Positions 17,370 to 26,268 of a stretch of 64,000 bases of DNA are shown here, one piece after another. A model generated the notes under the pieces. It did no database searches, was not told the origin of the DNA, and was given only the letters and a program-made list of their open reading frames with translations. The position numbers and the translations under genes are program-made. The stretch spans positions 6,386,001 through 6,450,000 of the forward strand of contig NZ_LT629772.1 in assembly GCF_900105385.1 (NCBI RefSeq). Direction: 5' to 3'. Positions within the stretch are counted from its first letter, which is position 1, and each line of letters begins with the position of its first letter. The stretch is from Microlunatus soli (lineage in GTDB: Bacteria; Actinomycetota; Actinomycetes; Propionibacteriales; Propionibacteriaceae).

Positions 17370-17417
17370 GTCATGCCTCATGCTGGTCATGCCTCATGCT
17401 GGTCATGCCTCATGCTG
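17370..17417. repeat. Three tandem copies of a 16-bp unit
   Basis: GTCATGCCTCATGCTG is repeated at 17370-17385, 17386-17401 and 17402-17417 without change. The third copy covers the last codons and stop of the MazG-like gene (minus strand, ...Q-H-E-A-stop), so the other two are exact duplications of that gene end. Confidence 0.9.
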
Positions 17418-17726
17418 TTCCAGCCACCGGTCGATCTCGGCCATGGTCGCTCCGAACGCGGACTCCAGGTCGATCCGGTAGCAGTCGGCCAGCGTCAGCA
17501 CGCTCCACAGACAGTCGGCCAGCTCGTGGGCGAGCTTGTCCTGAACCTCGGCGGAACCGCGGACACCGGCCGCGGACTGTGTCAGCTTGGCAAGATCGCC
17601 GACGTCGCCGACGAACCCGAGCATGATCTCCTCCGGTGTCCAGGATCGACCGTACTGTCGCTCCTCGTAGCGGGCATACCGGGACCTGATCGTCCGCGCG
17701 GCCTCCTGCAAGGCTTGCAATTCCAT
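17403..17726 (-). CDS. MazG-like nucleotide pyrophosphohydrolase family protein
   Basis: 107 residues, a four-helix MazG/dUTPase-like fold by motif. EEIMLGFVGDVGDLAKL (32-48) stands for the EExxE region and HELADCLW (67-74) supplies ExxD; together these bind Mg and hydrolyse non-canonical NTPs. The first motif is shifted from the usual EExGEL, as in the small MazG-like proteins of actinobacteria, so substrate and activity are uncertain. The start at 17726 gives the family length; longer in-frame extensions run back into the methyltransferase gene. It lies 17 bases downstream of that gene on the same strand and is probably co-transcribed. Confidence 0.8.
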   Translation of the reverse strand: MELQALQEAARTIRSRYARYEERQYGRSWTPEEIMLGFVGDVGDLAKLTQSAAGVRGSAEVQDKLAHELADCLWSVLTLADCYRIDLESAFGATMAEIDRWLEQHEA

Positions 17727-17743
17727 CCGGCCAGTCTGCCGGT

Positions 17744-18745
17744 TCAGCGTGCCCGTTGTCGCCGGCCGACGATCACGGTCGCGGGATGGCCGTTGACCAG
17801 CACGTCGTGGCTGGAATCGACGGCCAGCCGATGGGCCTGCCAGTGCCGCAGGGTGGCGCCGACGAGGCGTCGCGCGGTGATCATCACGACCCGTCCGTCG
17901 GTCTTCAGGACACGGTCGAACGAGGTCAGGACGTCCTCGATGAACTCCTCGTAGTCGGCTCCGAGATCCTCGAACTCGCCCCACGGCGGGTCGGTCACGA
18001 TCGCGTCGACGGTGTGGTCGTCGACGGACGGCAGCGTTCGGGCGTCCTCGCTCAGCAGCGTGACCTGTCGGGACCGCTGCAGTGCAGGATCGATCCGGGG
18101 ACCCGATCGGCTGCCGTAGCGGAGATCGGAATAGATCGCCTGCCGGAGCGGACTACCGAGCCGGGAAGCGACCAGCGCCCCACTCCCGGCAAACGGATCG
18201 AGGAACACGTCGGTCGGCCGCCGTCCGGCCGCCCCCACCAACAGGTTGGCCAGGTCCGGTCGCAGCGCGCCGGGCTGCTGCTGGCCAGGCTTGGGCAGCT
18301 GGATCCTGCTGGTCAACAGCACCTCGTCCAGGTCCCGGCGGGTGAGCACCCAATATTCTCCGCCGCGCCCACCCCGGCGGTTGACCGTGCCACGGGTCCG
18401 GCGGGCAATCGACTCCTCCAGCCGGGATCGCGATCGTGGCGGCACCGACGCGAGCTGCCCGTCCTCGGAGAACATCACCCGGAACGGCTGCTTGCCGCCG
18501 GGCAGTTCCCAGCCGGACGCCCGCCGGGCGAGTTCGTCCAGGGACCGTTGCATCGCGCCCCGACGCGGCACCGATCCGATCACCCGGTAGGCATTCTTGA
18601 GATACCCGAGCCGGGTGATCTTCGAGGCGCCGCCAGCGGTGTCGATCATCATCGCGCTGTCGTCGGCGTAGATCTTGGTCGCCTTGAGGTCCTGGGCCAT
18701 GGCGGCATCGACGAGGTCGCCGAGACCTGCGCCATGCAACAGCAT
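17744..18745 (-). CDS. TRM11/THUMP-like RNA methyltransferase
   Basis: SAM-dependent methyltransferase of the Trm11/RlmL type, acting on an amino group of RNA. About 333 residues. The N-terminal half is a divergent RNA-binding region (KITRLGYLKNAYRVIG). The C-terminal Rossmann domain has motif I DPFAGSGALVASR (about 180) and the catalytic NPPY-like motif TDPPWGEFEDLG (about 250). ATG 18745 was chosen because GAGGAG stands eight bases upstream; GTG at 18754 is possible. Target RNA unknown. A second methyltransferase of the same broad type lies at 24124-25125. Confidence 0.8.
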   Translation of the reverse strand: MLLHGAGLGDLVDAAMAQDLKATKIYADDSAMMIDTAGGASKITRLGYLKNAYRVIGSVPRRGAMQRSLDELARRASGWELPGGKQPFRVMFSEDGQLASVPPRSRSRLEESIARRTRGTVNRRGGRGGEYWVLTRRDLDEVLLTSRIQLPKPGQQQPGALRPDLANLLVGAAGRRPTDVFLDPFAGSGALVASRLGSPLRQAIYSDLRYGSRSGPRIDPALQRSRQVTLLSEDARTLPSVDDHTVDAIVTDPPWGEFEDLGADYEEFIEDVLTSFDRVLKTDGRVVMITARRLVGATLRHWQAHRLAVDSSHDVLVNGHPATVIVGRRQRAR

Positions 18746-18827
18746 CACTCGCACTCCTCGACCCTACCGGCTGGTCGCTGTACGACGCCGGACCCGACCT
18801 CCGCCCCTCGGTCGGACTGTTCCGCTC

Positions 18828-18844
18828 CTTGCCGCTTCGGCAAG
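18828..18844. promoter_or_regulatory. Short perfect hairpin or operator between divergent genes
   Basis: CTTGCCG-CTT-CGGCAAG lies in the divergent intergenic region between the RNA methyltransferase and the disulfide-reductase-like gene. It could be an operator; there is no further support. Confidence 0.25.
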
Positions 18845-18914
18845 AAGATTTGCCAGGTGTCGTCCCCCGGTGACCATGGAGACATCACCGACGCTCTCAC
18901 CGAAGGACCCGAAC

Positions 18915-19871
18915 ATGCGCGACAACCCGACAGCTCAGGCACTCTACGACGTGACCGTGGTCGGCGGCGGCCCCGCCGGTCTCAGCGCGGCCATCGCCCT
19001 GGGGCGGTCCCGTCGCTCGGTGCTGGTGATCGACGCCGGCCGACCCCGCAATGCGCCCGCCGCCGGAGCCCACAACGTGCTGTCCCGGGACGGCATCCCG
19101 CCTCGGGAACTGTTGGCCCTCGGGCGCACTGAGGCGGTTGGGTACGGCGTCGAGATCGTCGACGGCGAGGTGACCACCGCCCGACAGCAGGACGGAGTGT
19201 TCGAGATCGCAACCGCCACCGGACCCAGCGTCCGGTCACGGCGGGTGTTGTTGGCCGGCGGACTCGTCGACGAGCTGCCGGACATCCCCGGCCTGGCCGA
19301 ACGGTGGGGAACGACGGTGCTGCACTGCCCCTACTGCCACGGCTGGGAGGTCCGGGACCAGATGATCGGAATCCTCGCGACCACCGGCATGTCGGCGCAT
19401 CAGGCCTTGCTCTTCCGACAGCTTAGCGACAAGATCACCTTCTTCACCCACACCGCCGGTGATCCTGAACCCGAGCAGGCCGAACAGTTCCGGGCGCTCG
19501 GCATCAGCGTCGTCGCCGGCGTTGTCGATCATCTCGACGGCACCGGCAGCATGCTGGACGGCGTCACGCTCACCGACGGTCGGACGATACCGGTCGATGC
19601 GCTCGTCGTCGGGCCGCGTTTCCGGGCCCGGACGGAGCTCTACGAGCAACTCGGCGGGCAGCCGGCCGAGCATCCGCACGGGGTGCTGATTCCGACCGAC
19701 CCCGGCGGTCGCACCGATATCGGGGGCGTCTACGCGGTCGGCAACGCCAGTGACCTCTCGGCCTCCGTCGCACCGGCTGCCGGCGCCGGTGTGCTGGCCG
19801 GCGGAATGATCAACGCGGATCTGATCGCCGAGGACACCCGACGCGCGGTCGAGGCGATGCGCGAGGAGTGA
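18915..19871 (+). CDS. Thioredoxin-reductase-like FAD/NAD(P) disulfide oxidoreductase
   Basis: 318 residues. The N-terminal FAD motif is VVGGGPAGLSAAIALGRSRR (residues 15-34), an NADPH domain lies in the middle, and the C-terminal FAD-closing motif is GGVYAVGNASD. The redox pair is CPYCHGWE (Cys138, Cys141), not the CATC of true thioredoxin reductase. CPYCHG-type pairs occur in the GliT/HlmI dithiol-oxidase-like branch and in uncharacterised actinobacterial paralogues. It is therefore a flavin disulfide/dithiol oxidoreductase of unknown partner rather than TrxB. GAAGGA precedes the ATG by seven bases. A DinB-family gene follows after 13 bases. Confidence 0.85.
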   Translation: MRDNPTAQALYDVTVVGGGPAGLSAAIALGRSRRSVLVIDAGRPRNAPAAGAHNVLSRDGIPPRELLALGRTEAVGYGVEIVDGEVTTARQQDGVFEIATATGPSVRSRRVLLAGGLVDELPDIPGLAERWGTTVLHCPYCHGWEVRDQMIGILATTGMSAHQALLFRQLSDKITFFTHTAGDPEPEQAEQFRALGISVVAGVVDHLDGTGSMLDGVTLTDGRTIPVDALVVGPRFRARTELYEQLGGQPAEHPHGVLIPTDPGGRTDIGGVYAVGNASDLSASVAPAAGAGVLAGGMINADLIAEDTRRAVEAMREE

Positions 19872-19884
19872 CAGGATCATCAGC

Positions 19885-20376
19885 ATGCAGAACGATCAGC
19901 GGTTGCGACCGGCTTCGTCTGCCGACGAGCGAGCCATGATCACCGGCTGGCTGGACTGGCAGCGGCAGACGGTACCGCTGAAGTGCGCGGGCCTGACCGA
20001 CGAGCAGGCTCGTCGCAGGCTGCTGCCGACGTCGCCGGAGATGACCGTCGGTGGACTGGTCAGTCACCTCATCGCCGTCGAACGGCACTGGCTGGTCGGG
20101 TCGTTCCTCGGTGAACCTGCCGGCCCGCTGGACGACGACGGCTGGGTCGACGACGAGCCGCTGGACAGTCTCGTGGATCGCTACCTCCGACAGTGTGAGG
20201 TGTCCCGCCGGATCGTGGCCGCGCACCAGCTCGACGAGCTGGAACGCTATGCGCCGGAGGGGATGCCCGTGCTGTCGTTGCGGTGGATCCTGCAGCATCT
20301 GATCGAGGAGACCGCCCGCCATCTCGGCCACCTGGACATCCTCGCCGAGCTGCTCGACGGTCGCCGCGGAGCATGA
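19885..20376 (+). CDS. DinB/DUF664 family protein
   Basis: 163 residues, four-helix DinB-like bundle. Conserved segments MTVGGLVSHLIAVERHWLVG (about 52-71) and LSLRWILQHLIEETARHLGHLDILAELLDG (about 129-158) carry the three His positions that bind a metal in this superfamily. In actinobacteria many relatives are thiol (mycothiol or bacillithiol) transferases, but this specific protein has no assigned substrate. It is separated by 13 bases from the flavin disulfide reductase upstream; a shared redox role is possible but only inferred. Confidence 0.82.
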   Translation: MQNDQRLRPASSADERAMITGWLDWQRQTVPLKCAGLTDEQARRRLLPTSPEMTVGGLVSHLIAVERHWLVGSFLGEPAGPLDDDGWVDDEPLDSLVDRYLRQCEVSRRIVAAHQLDELERYAPEGMPVLSLRWILQHLIEETARHLGHLDILAELLDGRRGA

Positions 20377-20403
20377 ACCCATCGGCTCCGTCGGTGGCCG
20401 GGT

Positions 20404-22191
20404 TCAGCCGGAAAGCTGCTCGGCGAACAGATCGGCGAACCGTCCCGCACGGGAGAGCAACTCGTCGTAGCTGCCGACCTGGACCACCCGGCCCCGATCG
20501 AAGACATAGATCCGGTCCATTCCCTTCAAGGTCCAGGCGCGGTGCGAGACCACGATGGTGATCCGGTTCCCCTTCGTCCGCTGCAGTTCGGCGAAGATCT
20601 CTCGTTCGGCCTCGGCATCCACCGCGCTGGTCGGCTCGTCGAGGATCCAGATTCCGGCGTCGCGCAGGTGGATCCGGGCCAGCGCCAACCGCTGCCACTG
20701 TCCGCCGGACAAACCGACGCCACCCCACTGCTGCCCCAGCTGGGTGTCCAGGCCGTCCGGCATCGACGCCACCAGTTCGGCGAGCCCGACCGAACGCAGC
20801 GCCGACCACAGCTCCTCGTCCGCGACCTCCCCGGCCGACCGTCCCAACGCCACCACATCGCGGACCCGGAACTCGTACCGTCCGAATTCCTGGGTCAGCA
20901 GACCGATGCGGCTCAACAGGTCGGCATGGGTGAGGTCGTCTGCACTGATCCCGTCGATCATGATCGTCCCCGATTGTCGTTCGACCACACCGAGGATGGC
21001 GTTCACCGTCGTCGTCTTGCCGGCACCGTTGGCTCCGACCAGGGCGATCACCTCGCCCTTCTCGACGGTCAGGGACACGTCCCGGACCGCCCAACCGGCC
21101 GCGTCCGGATAGCTGACGCTCACTGCCTCGGCGGTCAGCCGTCCGACGGTCGCGGGCCCGGACGTCGGATCGTCCGGCTCGGCGGTTCCGACGACCGCGG
21201 CATACGCCTCGGCCTGCGGTGCGGTGGAGACGATGTTGCCGAACGCGAAGCCGGTGAACCGGATCGCCGACAGACCGGACAGGATGCCAGCCACAGCCGC
21301 CGCGGCCAACGCTGCGCCGACGTCGGTGATGATCATCGACACCAGAGCGGCGGCCAGCAGCAGGGCGGTCGCCGCCGAGGCCGCCGACTCCCATCGCATG
21401 TCGATCGCGATCAGCCGGTCGAGCATGATCATCTTCTGTCGTTGGGTCTGCGACACCAACGAGGCAACCTTGTGGCCGCTGCCGAGCAGCGCGAGCTCAC
21501 TGCCGGTGCGTTGCTGCACCAACTGTTCCATGGCGTAGGTCGATCGTCGTTCCACCGCAGCGATCGGCGGCCAACCCACCGACTCCGATCGGGCGATGAA
21601 GGTCATCGCCAGGACGGTCGGCAGCAGGGCCGACAGCACCAGGATGCCGGCCGCCGCGGAGAAGCCGAAGATCGCTGCGCACAGGCCGATCGACGTCAAC
21701 GCGGTGCCGACCAGTTGCAGCGTGTCGCCGGGCACCCGGGTCATCCGATCGACGGCCAGGGCAGCGGCCTGCAGGCGGGTATTGGTGGCCGCCTCGGCGA
21801 GCTGCCGCGGATGCAGACCAGCCGCAGCGGCGGCGAGCCGGGACCGGTAATGATGGGCCAATCGGAATCCGGTCCGTTGCGACGCCGACAGCGCCAGATA
21901 CCCGAGGGAGAAGTTCAGTCCGACGACGATCGTCAATCCCGCCAGGGTGATCGCCAGCCGGGCGTCCTGCGGACTCGGCGAATCGACCTGCTCCAGCAGA
22001 GCCTTCAACAGCCACACCTCTGCGGGCGGGACCAAGGCATGCACCAGGGTCAACAGGCCGGCAACCAGGAACCACCGGCGGGCCTGGCCGGCGGCGTCCC
22101 GTAGCCCGCGCCGGGCCGTACGAGCCGCAACGGCAATGGCACTGCGGAAGGACAGGTCTGAGGACGGCGAAACACGACGGGACCGGGACAC
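20404..22191 (-). CDS. ABC exporter, fused permease-ATPase
   Basis: Half-transporter of the type I exporter fold, about 595 residues. Six hydrophobic segments occupy roughly residues 30-310, and a nucleotide-binding domain follows. The latter has Walker A GANGAGKTT, the Q-loop in LLTQEFGRYEFRV, the signature GLSGGQWQR, Walker B IWILDEPTSAVD and the switch His in VSHRAWTLKG. Substrate unknown; unlike typical exporters it has no partner half-transporter next to it and so probably homodimerises. GTG 22191 has AGAGG five bases upstream; an ATG at 22221 would add ten residues. It ends convergently, 27 bases from the DinB gene. Confidence 0.88.
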   Translation of the reverse strand: MSRSRRVSPSSDLSFRSAIAVAARTARRGLRDAAGQARRWFLVAGLLTLVHALVPPAEVWLLKALLEQVDSPSPQDARLAITLAGLTIVVGLNFSLGYLALSASQRTGFRLAHHYRSRLAAAAAGLHPRQLAEAATNTRLQAAALAVDRMTRVPGDTLQLVGTALTSIGLCAAIFGFSAAAGILVLSALLPTVLAMTFIARSESVGWPPIAAVERRSTYAMEQLVQQRTGSELALLGSGHKVASLVSQTQRQKMIMLDRLIAIDMRWESAASAATALLLAAALVSMIITDVGAALAAAAVAGILSGLSAIRFTGFAFGNIVSTAPQAEAYAAVVGTAEPDDPTSGPATVGRLTAEAVSVSYPDAAGWAVRDVSLTVEKGEVIALVGANGAGKTTTVNAILGVVERQSGTIMIDGISADDLTHADLLSRIGLLTQEFGRYEFRVRDVVALGRSAGEVADEELWSALRSVGLAELVASMPDGLDTQLGQQWGGVGLSGGQWQRLALARIHLRDAGIWILDEPTSAVDAEAEREIFAELQRTKGNRITIVVSHRAWTLKGMDRIYVFDRGRVVQVGSYDELLSRAGRFADLFAEQLSG

Positions 22192-22386
22192 GGCAACCTC
22201 TGCACACATCGACACGGGCATGGGCAGGGCGACAGCGCAGCACAGTTGATCATGACGATCGGAAGATCCTCATGGGTCGAGCCGGCATCGCTGCGCCCGT
22301 TGCCAAATGCGATGACGTCCGGATTCCCCGGACTCAGAGGCAGAGTGGCCTGGACACGACAAATCTAGCAGCCAGGCATCCTCAGG

Positions 22387-22923
22387 TCACCCCTGCAAGC
22401 GATCCAATGCTCGCCGCAGATCCCGCTCGTGGTGGATGATCTCGTGATCGGCCCGGGTCAGCAGCACCTCGATCGTCCGCGGCGATCCGTCGCTGCCGAT
22501 CCCCTCCCGTCGCAGATGATCATCGTCGAGGGAGTTGATCATCGCGATCAGTGACCGGCAGGCCTGGTCGACGTCGGCGCAGACCCGTTGCACGCTGCGC
22601 CGCCGGTATTCACCGACCTCGGCCTCGATCGTCCAATCCATCGGCTGCAGTTGTGGACGATCCTCATCAAGCACCTGTTGCACCCGGCCGAGGTACCACG
22701 GAATCACCTCACCGAGGTGGGCGCCGTATTCGAGCATCGACCACTCCCAGGGCGCCAGCCGGTGCCGGACAGCCGCCGAATCGACCTTGCCGAGCGTCTC
22801 CTGCAGCAGCTCGGGAAGTTCCGTCGCGTGGGTGACACAGTCGTCGAGCCCGGTCCCGAAGTCGAATCCGCAGATCACGCAGCGTTGCACCGCGATCGGT
22901 ACGGCATGCTGGATCTGACTCAT
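22387..22923 (-). CDS. DinB family protein with N-terminal cysteine pair
   Basis: 178 residues. DinB-like helices with PWEWSMLEYGAHLGEVIPWYLGRV (about 55-78) and a C-terminal RADHEIIHHERDLRRAL that supplies the metal His positions. It differs from the previous DinB protein by an N-terminal CVICGFDFG segment (about residues 15-23), a C-x2-C pair that may bind zinc. ATG 22923 was preferred over a GTG at 22974 because the family starts here; the ribosome-binding site is weak. Function unknown. Confidence 0.75.
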   Translation of the reverse strand: MSQIQHAVPIAVQRCVICGFDFGTGLDDCVTHATELPELLQETLGKVDSAAVRHRLAPWEWSMLEYGAHLGEVIPWYLGRVQQVLDEDRPQLQPMDWTIEAEVGEYRRRSVQRVCADVDQACRSLIAMINSLDDDHLRREGIGSDGSPRTIEVLLTRADHEIIHHERDLRRALDRLQG

Positions 22924-23107
22924 CAGCCACCCGCCATCTCGCGTCGGCGACCCGCGTCGGGTCCGGACAGCCACGATAACGCCGGGGCGTGTCGGTGCGC
23001 AGCATGATCGCTGTGTCCCTGATCGCTGTGTCGGGGCCTGCTGACAGAATGCGCAACCCGAGGATGTTGGACACCACCCTCATCAGGCCACCAGGAGGAG
23101 GGCAGCG

Positions 23108-23401
23108 ATGGAGCTGCGATTCAGTGGCAGCGTCTGGCATTGGCGTGGCCCGGCGCCGTACTACTTCGTCAGTGTGCCGGACGAAGAGTGTCTCGACATC
23201 AAAGAGGTCGCCAGGGCGCTGACCTACGGCTGGGGTGTGATCCCGGTGACGGTTCGGGTCGGGGACACCGAATTTGGCACCTCGCTCTTCCCCAAGGACG
23301 GTGGCTACGCGGTGCCGTTGAAGGATGCTGTCCGCCGGGCCGAGGGGATCGGAGAAGGCGATCGGATCACGGTCCGGCTGACCCTCGGCGAGCCCGGCTG
23401 A
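23108..23401 (+). CDS. DUF1905 family protein
   Basis: 97 residues, a small beta-barrel family with no known biochemical role. Family-typical segments: FSGSVWHWRGPAPYYFVSVP at the start, GWGVIPVTVRVG in the middle, and a C-terminal LKDAVRRAEGIGEGDRITVRL. It has a very strong ribosome-binding site (AGGAGGAGGG) eight bases before the ATG. It stands alone, 45 bases ahead of a methyltransferase gene on the same strand. Confidence 0.85.
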   Translation: MELRFSGSVWHWRGPAPYYFVSVPDEECLDIKEVARALTYGWGVIPVTVRVGDTEFGTSLFPKDGGYAVPLKDAVRRAEGIGEGDRITVRLTLGEPG

Positions 23402-23446
23402 TCGGTGCCGAGGGTGGACGGGTGTGTTCGTCGCTAGTCTGGACCG

Positions 23447-24115
23447 ATGTCCACCACTTCGACAGCGCGGTACGACAGTCACGCGGACTGGTTCATCGAC
23501 TACAGCAGCGACTGGAGGTCGGCGGCGACCGACTACCTGCCGGAGGATCTCTCCGATCAACGGGTTCTCGATCTGGCCTGCGGATTCGGCCAATTGAGCC
23601 GCCCGCTGGCAGATCGCGGCGCCACCGTGGTCGGCGTCGATCTCGCCGGCCAACTGATCGATCGGGCCCGACAGCAGGAGTCCGAAGAACCGCGCGGTGT
23701 CAGTTATCACGTCGGGTCGGCGACGGCCACGGACTGGTGGGACGGCACCGCATTCGACGGTGTGGTCTGCAATATGGCGCTGATGGACATCGATGATCTC
23801 GACGCCGCACTGGCAACGGTGCGCTCGGTGTTGCGGCCGGGCGGCTGGTTCACCGCCACCCTGTTCCACCCCTGCTACCCCGGCGACCCGCAGGATCCGA
23901 CATCTTTGCCGAGCTGGCCACCGGACCGTGGCTACGACGCGGAGGGCTGGTGGACGACCGGCCAGAGTGGCGTCCGCGGCCACGTCGGTGCCCACCACCG
24001 GAAGCTGTCCAGCTATCTGAACGCCGTCCTCGCGGCCGGCCTGCAGCCGACCCGGTTCGACGAGCGGTCGACCGCGCTGCCGACCCTGTTCGTCATCACC
24101 GCGACTCGCAGCTGA
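23447..24115 (+). CDS. Class I SAM-dependent methyltransferase
   Basis: 222 residues. Rossmann methyltransferase with motif I VLDLACGFGQLSRPLADRG (about 40-58), an acidic post-I residue in VVGVDLAG, motif IV FDGVVCNMALMDIDD and post-IV VLRPGGWFTATLFHPCYPG. The ubiquinone/menaquinone-like group of small-molecule methyltransferases is the best match, but the substrate is unknown. It is followed after eight bases by the THUMP-type methyltransferase and is probably co-transcribed with it. Confidence 0.85.
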   Translation: MSTTSTARYDSHADWFIDYSSDWRSAATDYLPEDLSDQRVLDLACGFGQLSRPLADRGATVVGVDLAGQLIDRARQQESEEPRGVSYHVGSATATDWWDGTAFDGVVCNMALMDIDDLDAALATVRSVLRPGGWFTATLFHPCYPGDPQDPTSLPSWPPDRGYDAEGWWTTGQSGVRGHVGAHHRKLSSYLNAVLAAGLQPTRFDERSTALPTLFVITATRS

Positions 24116-24123
24116 GCCGGGCG

Positions 24124-25125
24124 ATGACACTGGTGCTTCGGCTGGACACGGTGCAGGGAGCCGAGGATGTCCTCGCTGCCGAGCTGGCTGACCACGGCAC
24201 GGCCCGTCCGATCGGCGCGGGCTGGGTCGAGTTGCGCGGCGCTCCGGACGACGGGGTGCAGGAGGTCGCCGACCGACTGCTACGGCTCGCCGCCGCGCGG
24301 TGCTTCACCGGCGTGGCCGTCCCGCTGCCCGGCATACCCCGGGAGCCGGCGTTCGATGCCGCTCTCTCGGAGCTGATCATGATCATGGAGAAGGCGGGAT
24401 TCGCCGGTGATCACGGCTTTCGGGTGGCCGAACCGTCCACCGAGGCACGGGATGAGATCGCTGCCTCCATCACCGCCGCGATCGGTTGGCGCCAGCAGCC
24501 GAGCAACTGGGTGCTCAATCTGGTCCCGGGCGATGACGGCTGGTCCGCCCAGATCGGTCCGCTGCATTGGAGCCGCCGGAACGCAAAGCTGGAACGTCTC
24601 CCCTGGTCCACGCCGGCAGCATTGGCCGACGTCCTGGTCAGGATGGCCAAGATCAGAGCTGGACATCGGGTCCTGGATCCCTGCTGTGGCAGCGGCACCT
24701 TGCTGGTCGCCGCCGGTCTTGCCGGCGCAACGACCTTGTACGGGGTGGATCGCGATCCCGAGGCGGTCGCCGTCGCGACCCGCAACCTGGACACCCTGCG
24801 GCTCCCGGCGACCCTCCGTGTCGGTGATGCCGAGGCGTTGGGAACGATGAAGGGGGTCGGCGAGGTCGATCGGATCATCGGCAACCTGCCGTTCGGCAAA
24901 CAGGTCGGAAGCCATCGCGACAACGAACGGCTCTACCCCGCGTTGCTGGACGGCATTGCCCGTCGGCTCAGCGCCGACGGTCGGGCCGTATTGTTGACCG
25001 AAGACAAGCGCCTGTTCACCGACAGCGTGCAACGCACCCGCGGGCTCAAGATCATCAATCAGGCCGGATTCCGCTACGGTGGCGCCACGCCGACCGGATA
25101 TGTGATCACCCGCCGCCGACGGTGA
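24124..25125 (+). CDS. THUMP-type tRNA/rRNA N2-guanine methyltransferase-like protein
   Basis: 333 residues. The N-terminal 150 residues form a THUMP-like RNA-binding region (GAEDVLAAELADHG at the start). The C-terminal methyltransferase has motif I VLDPCCGSGTLLVAAGLAGA (about 181-200), DRDPEAVAVATRNL, and the catalytic NLPFGKQVGSH (about 258) typical of the TrmN/Trm14 group that methylates guanine N2 in tRNA. ATG 24124 overlaps nothing and sits eight bases after the previous stop; a longer in-frame start lies inside the preceding gene. Target position not predictable. Confidence 0.82.
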   Translation: MTLVLRLDTVQGAEDVLAAELADHGTARPIGAGWVELRGAPDDGVQEVADRLLRLAAARCFTGVAVPLPGIPREPAFDAALSELIMIMEKAGFAGDHGFRVAEPSTEARDEIAASITAAIGWRQQPSNWVLNLVPGDDGWSAQIGPLHWSRRNAKLERLPWSTPAALADVLVRMAKIRAGHRVLDPCCGSGTLLVAAGLAGATTLYGVDRDPEAVAVATRNLDTLRLPATLRVGDAEALGTMKGVGEVDRIIGNLPFGKQVGSHRDNERLYPALLDGIARRLSADGRAVLLTEDKRLFTDSVQRTRGLKIINQAGFRYGGATPTGYVITRRRR

Positions 25126-25155
25126 TCATCCGCAGGGTTGGTCCATGATGGTCGC

Positions 25156-26130
25156 ATGACCACACAGCCGCTGCCGTCGAAGCTTCACGTCGTCGTCCTG
25201 GACGACTATCAGCAACTGATCGGGTCCTCGGCCGACTGGTCACGGCTCGGTGCCGAGAGCACCGTCACCTTCCTGGCCGAGCATCTCGAGGGCAGCGACC
25301 TGATCGATGCGCTGATCGACGCTCAGGTGGTGGTCGCCGTGCGGGAGCGGACGCCGTTGCCGGCCGAGATTCTGGCGCAACTGCCGGAGCTCCGACTGAT
25401 CGTCACCGCCGGTATGTGGAACGCGTCGATCGACCTCGACGCGGCCCGCGCCCGCGGTATCGAGGTGTGCGGGACCCGCGGCATCGACGGTTCCGCGGCC
25501 GAATTGACCTGGGCGTTGATCCTGGCCGCCTTGCGTCACGTCCCGGACGAGGATCGATCGATGCGCAACGGCGGTTGGCAGACGACGATCGGCACCGATC
25601 TCGAGGGGCACACCCTCGGTGTGATCGGCCTCGGTCGACTGGGGAGCAGAGTCGCGCGGATCGGCATCGCCTTCGGCATGGAGGTGTTGGCCTGGTCGAC
25701 CCATCTGGACCAGCAGCATGCCCGGCAGCTGGGAGTCACGCCGGTCGCCAAGGAGGAGTTGCTGCGCCGGTCCGACGTCGTCTCGTTGCATCTGAAACTG
25801 TCCGACCGCTCCCGCGGGACCATCGGTGCTGCCGAGTTGTCGATCATGAAGCCGACGGCGTGGTTGATCAACACCTCCCGCGGACCGTTGGTCGACGAGT
25901 CGGCCCTGCTCGACATCCTCGACCAGCGGCGGATCGGCGGAGCCGCGCTGGACGTCTACGACCGCGAACCTCTCCCCAGCGATCATCGGTTGCGATCCTT
26001 GCCGAACACCGTGCTGACCCCACATCTGGGCTACGTGACCGTCGACACCTACCGGCGCTTCTTCTCCGACGCGGTCGAGGACATCATGGCCTTGCAGGAC
26101 GGTTCGCCGATCCGGGTGCTGCCCCGCTGA
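25156..26130 (+). CDS. D-2-hydroxyacid dehydrogenase (NAD-dependent)
   Basis: 324 residues of the D-isomer-specific 2-hydroxyacid dehydrogenase family. NAD-binding GLGRLGSRVARIGIAFGM (about 158-175); catalytic Arg in NTSRGPLVDESAL, Glu in DVYDREPLP, His in LTPHLGYVT. It interconverts a 2-oxo acid and a D-2-hydroxy acid; the closest style is the phosphoglycerate-dehydrogenase-like branch, but a 3-phosphoglycerate role is not implied. A strong hairpin follows. ATG 25156 is preferred over TTG 25138. Confidence 0.88.
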   Translation: MTTQPLPSKLHVVVLDDYQQLIGSSADWSRLGAESTVTFLAEHLEGSDLIDALIDAQVVVAVRERTPLPAEILAQLPELRLIVTAGMWNASIDLDAARARGIEVCGTRGIDGSAAELTWALILAALRHVPDEDRSMRNGGWQTTIGTDLEGHTLGVIGLGRLGSRVARIGIAFGMEVLAWSTHLDQQHARQLGVTPVAKEELLRRSDVVSLHLKLSDRSRGTIGAAELSIMKPTAWLINTSRGPLVDESALLDILDQRRIGGAALDVYDREPLPSDHRLRSLPNTVLTPHLGYVTVDTYRRFFSDAVEDIMALQDGSPIRVLPR

Positions 26131-26137
26131 CGACGAC

Positions 26138-26170
26138 CGCCGACACCGGTCGGCAATCTCGGTGTCGGCG
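26138..26170 (+). terminator. Perfect 11-bp hairpin after the dehydrogenase gene
   Basis: CGCCGACACCG (26138-26148) pairs fully with CGGTGTCGGCG (26160-26170) around an 11-base loop, eight bases after the stop codon. No long U tract follows. Confidence 0.6.
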
Positions 26171-26268
26171 ACGTGTTACCGCTGGTGCACGACACCGGTC
26201 ATTGCCGTCAGCGCCGATCTGAGGTTGAGTGAGGACGGTTTGTGCCCCCTGACGGAAAGGCAACTTCC

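Noticed and set aside
23950-24123. Longer N-terminus for the THUMP-type methyltransferase.
   Set aside because: It would overlap the preceding methyltransferase gene by 165 bases and adds an Arg/Pro-rich tail unlike the family.
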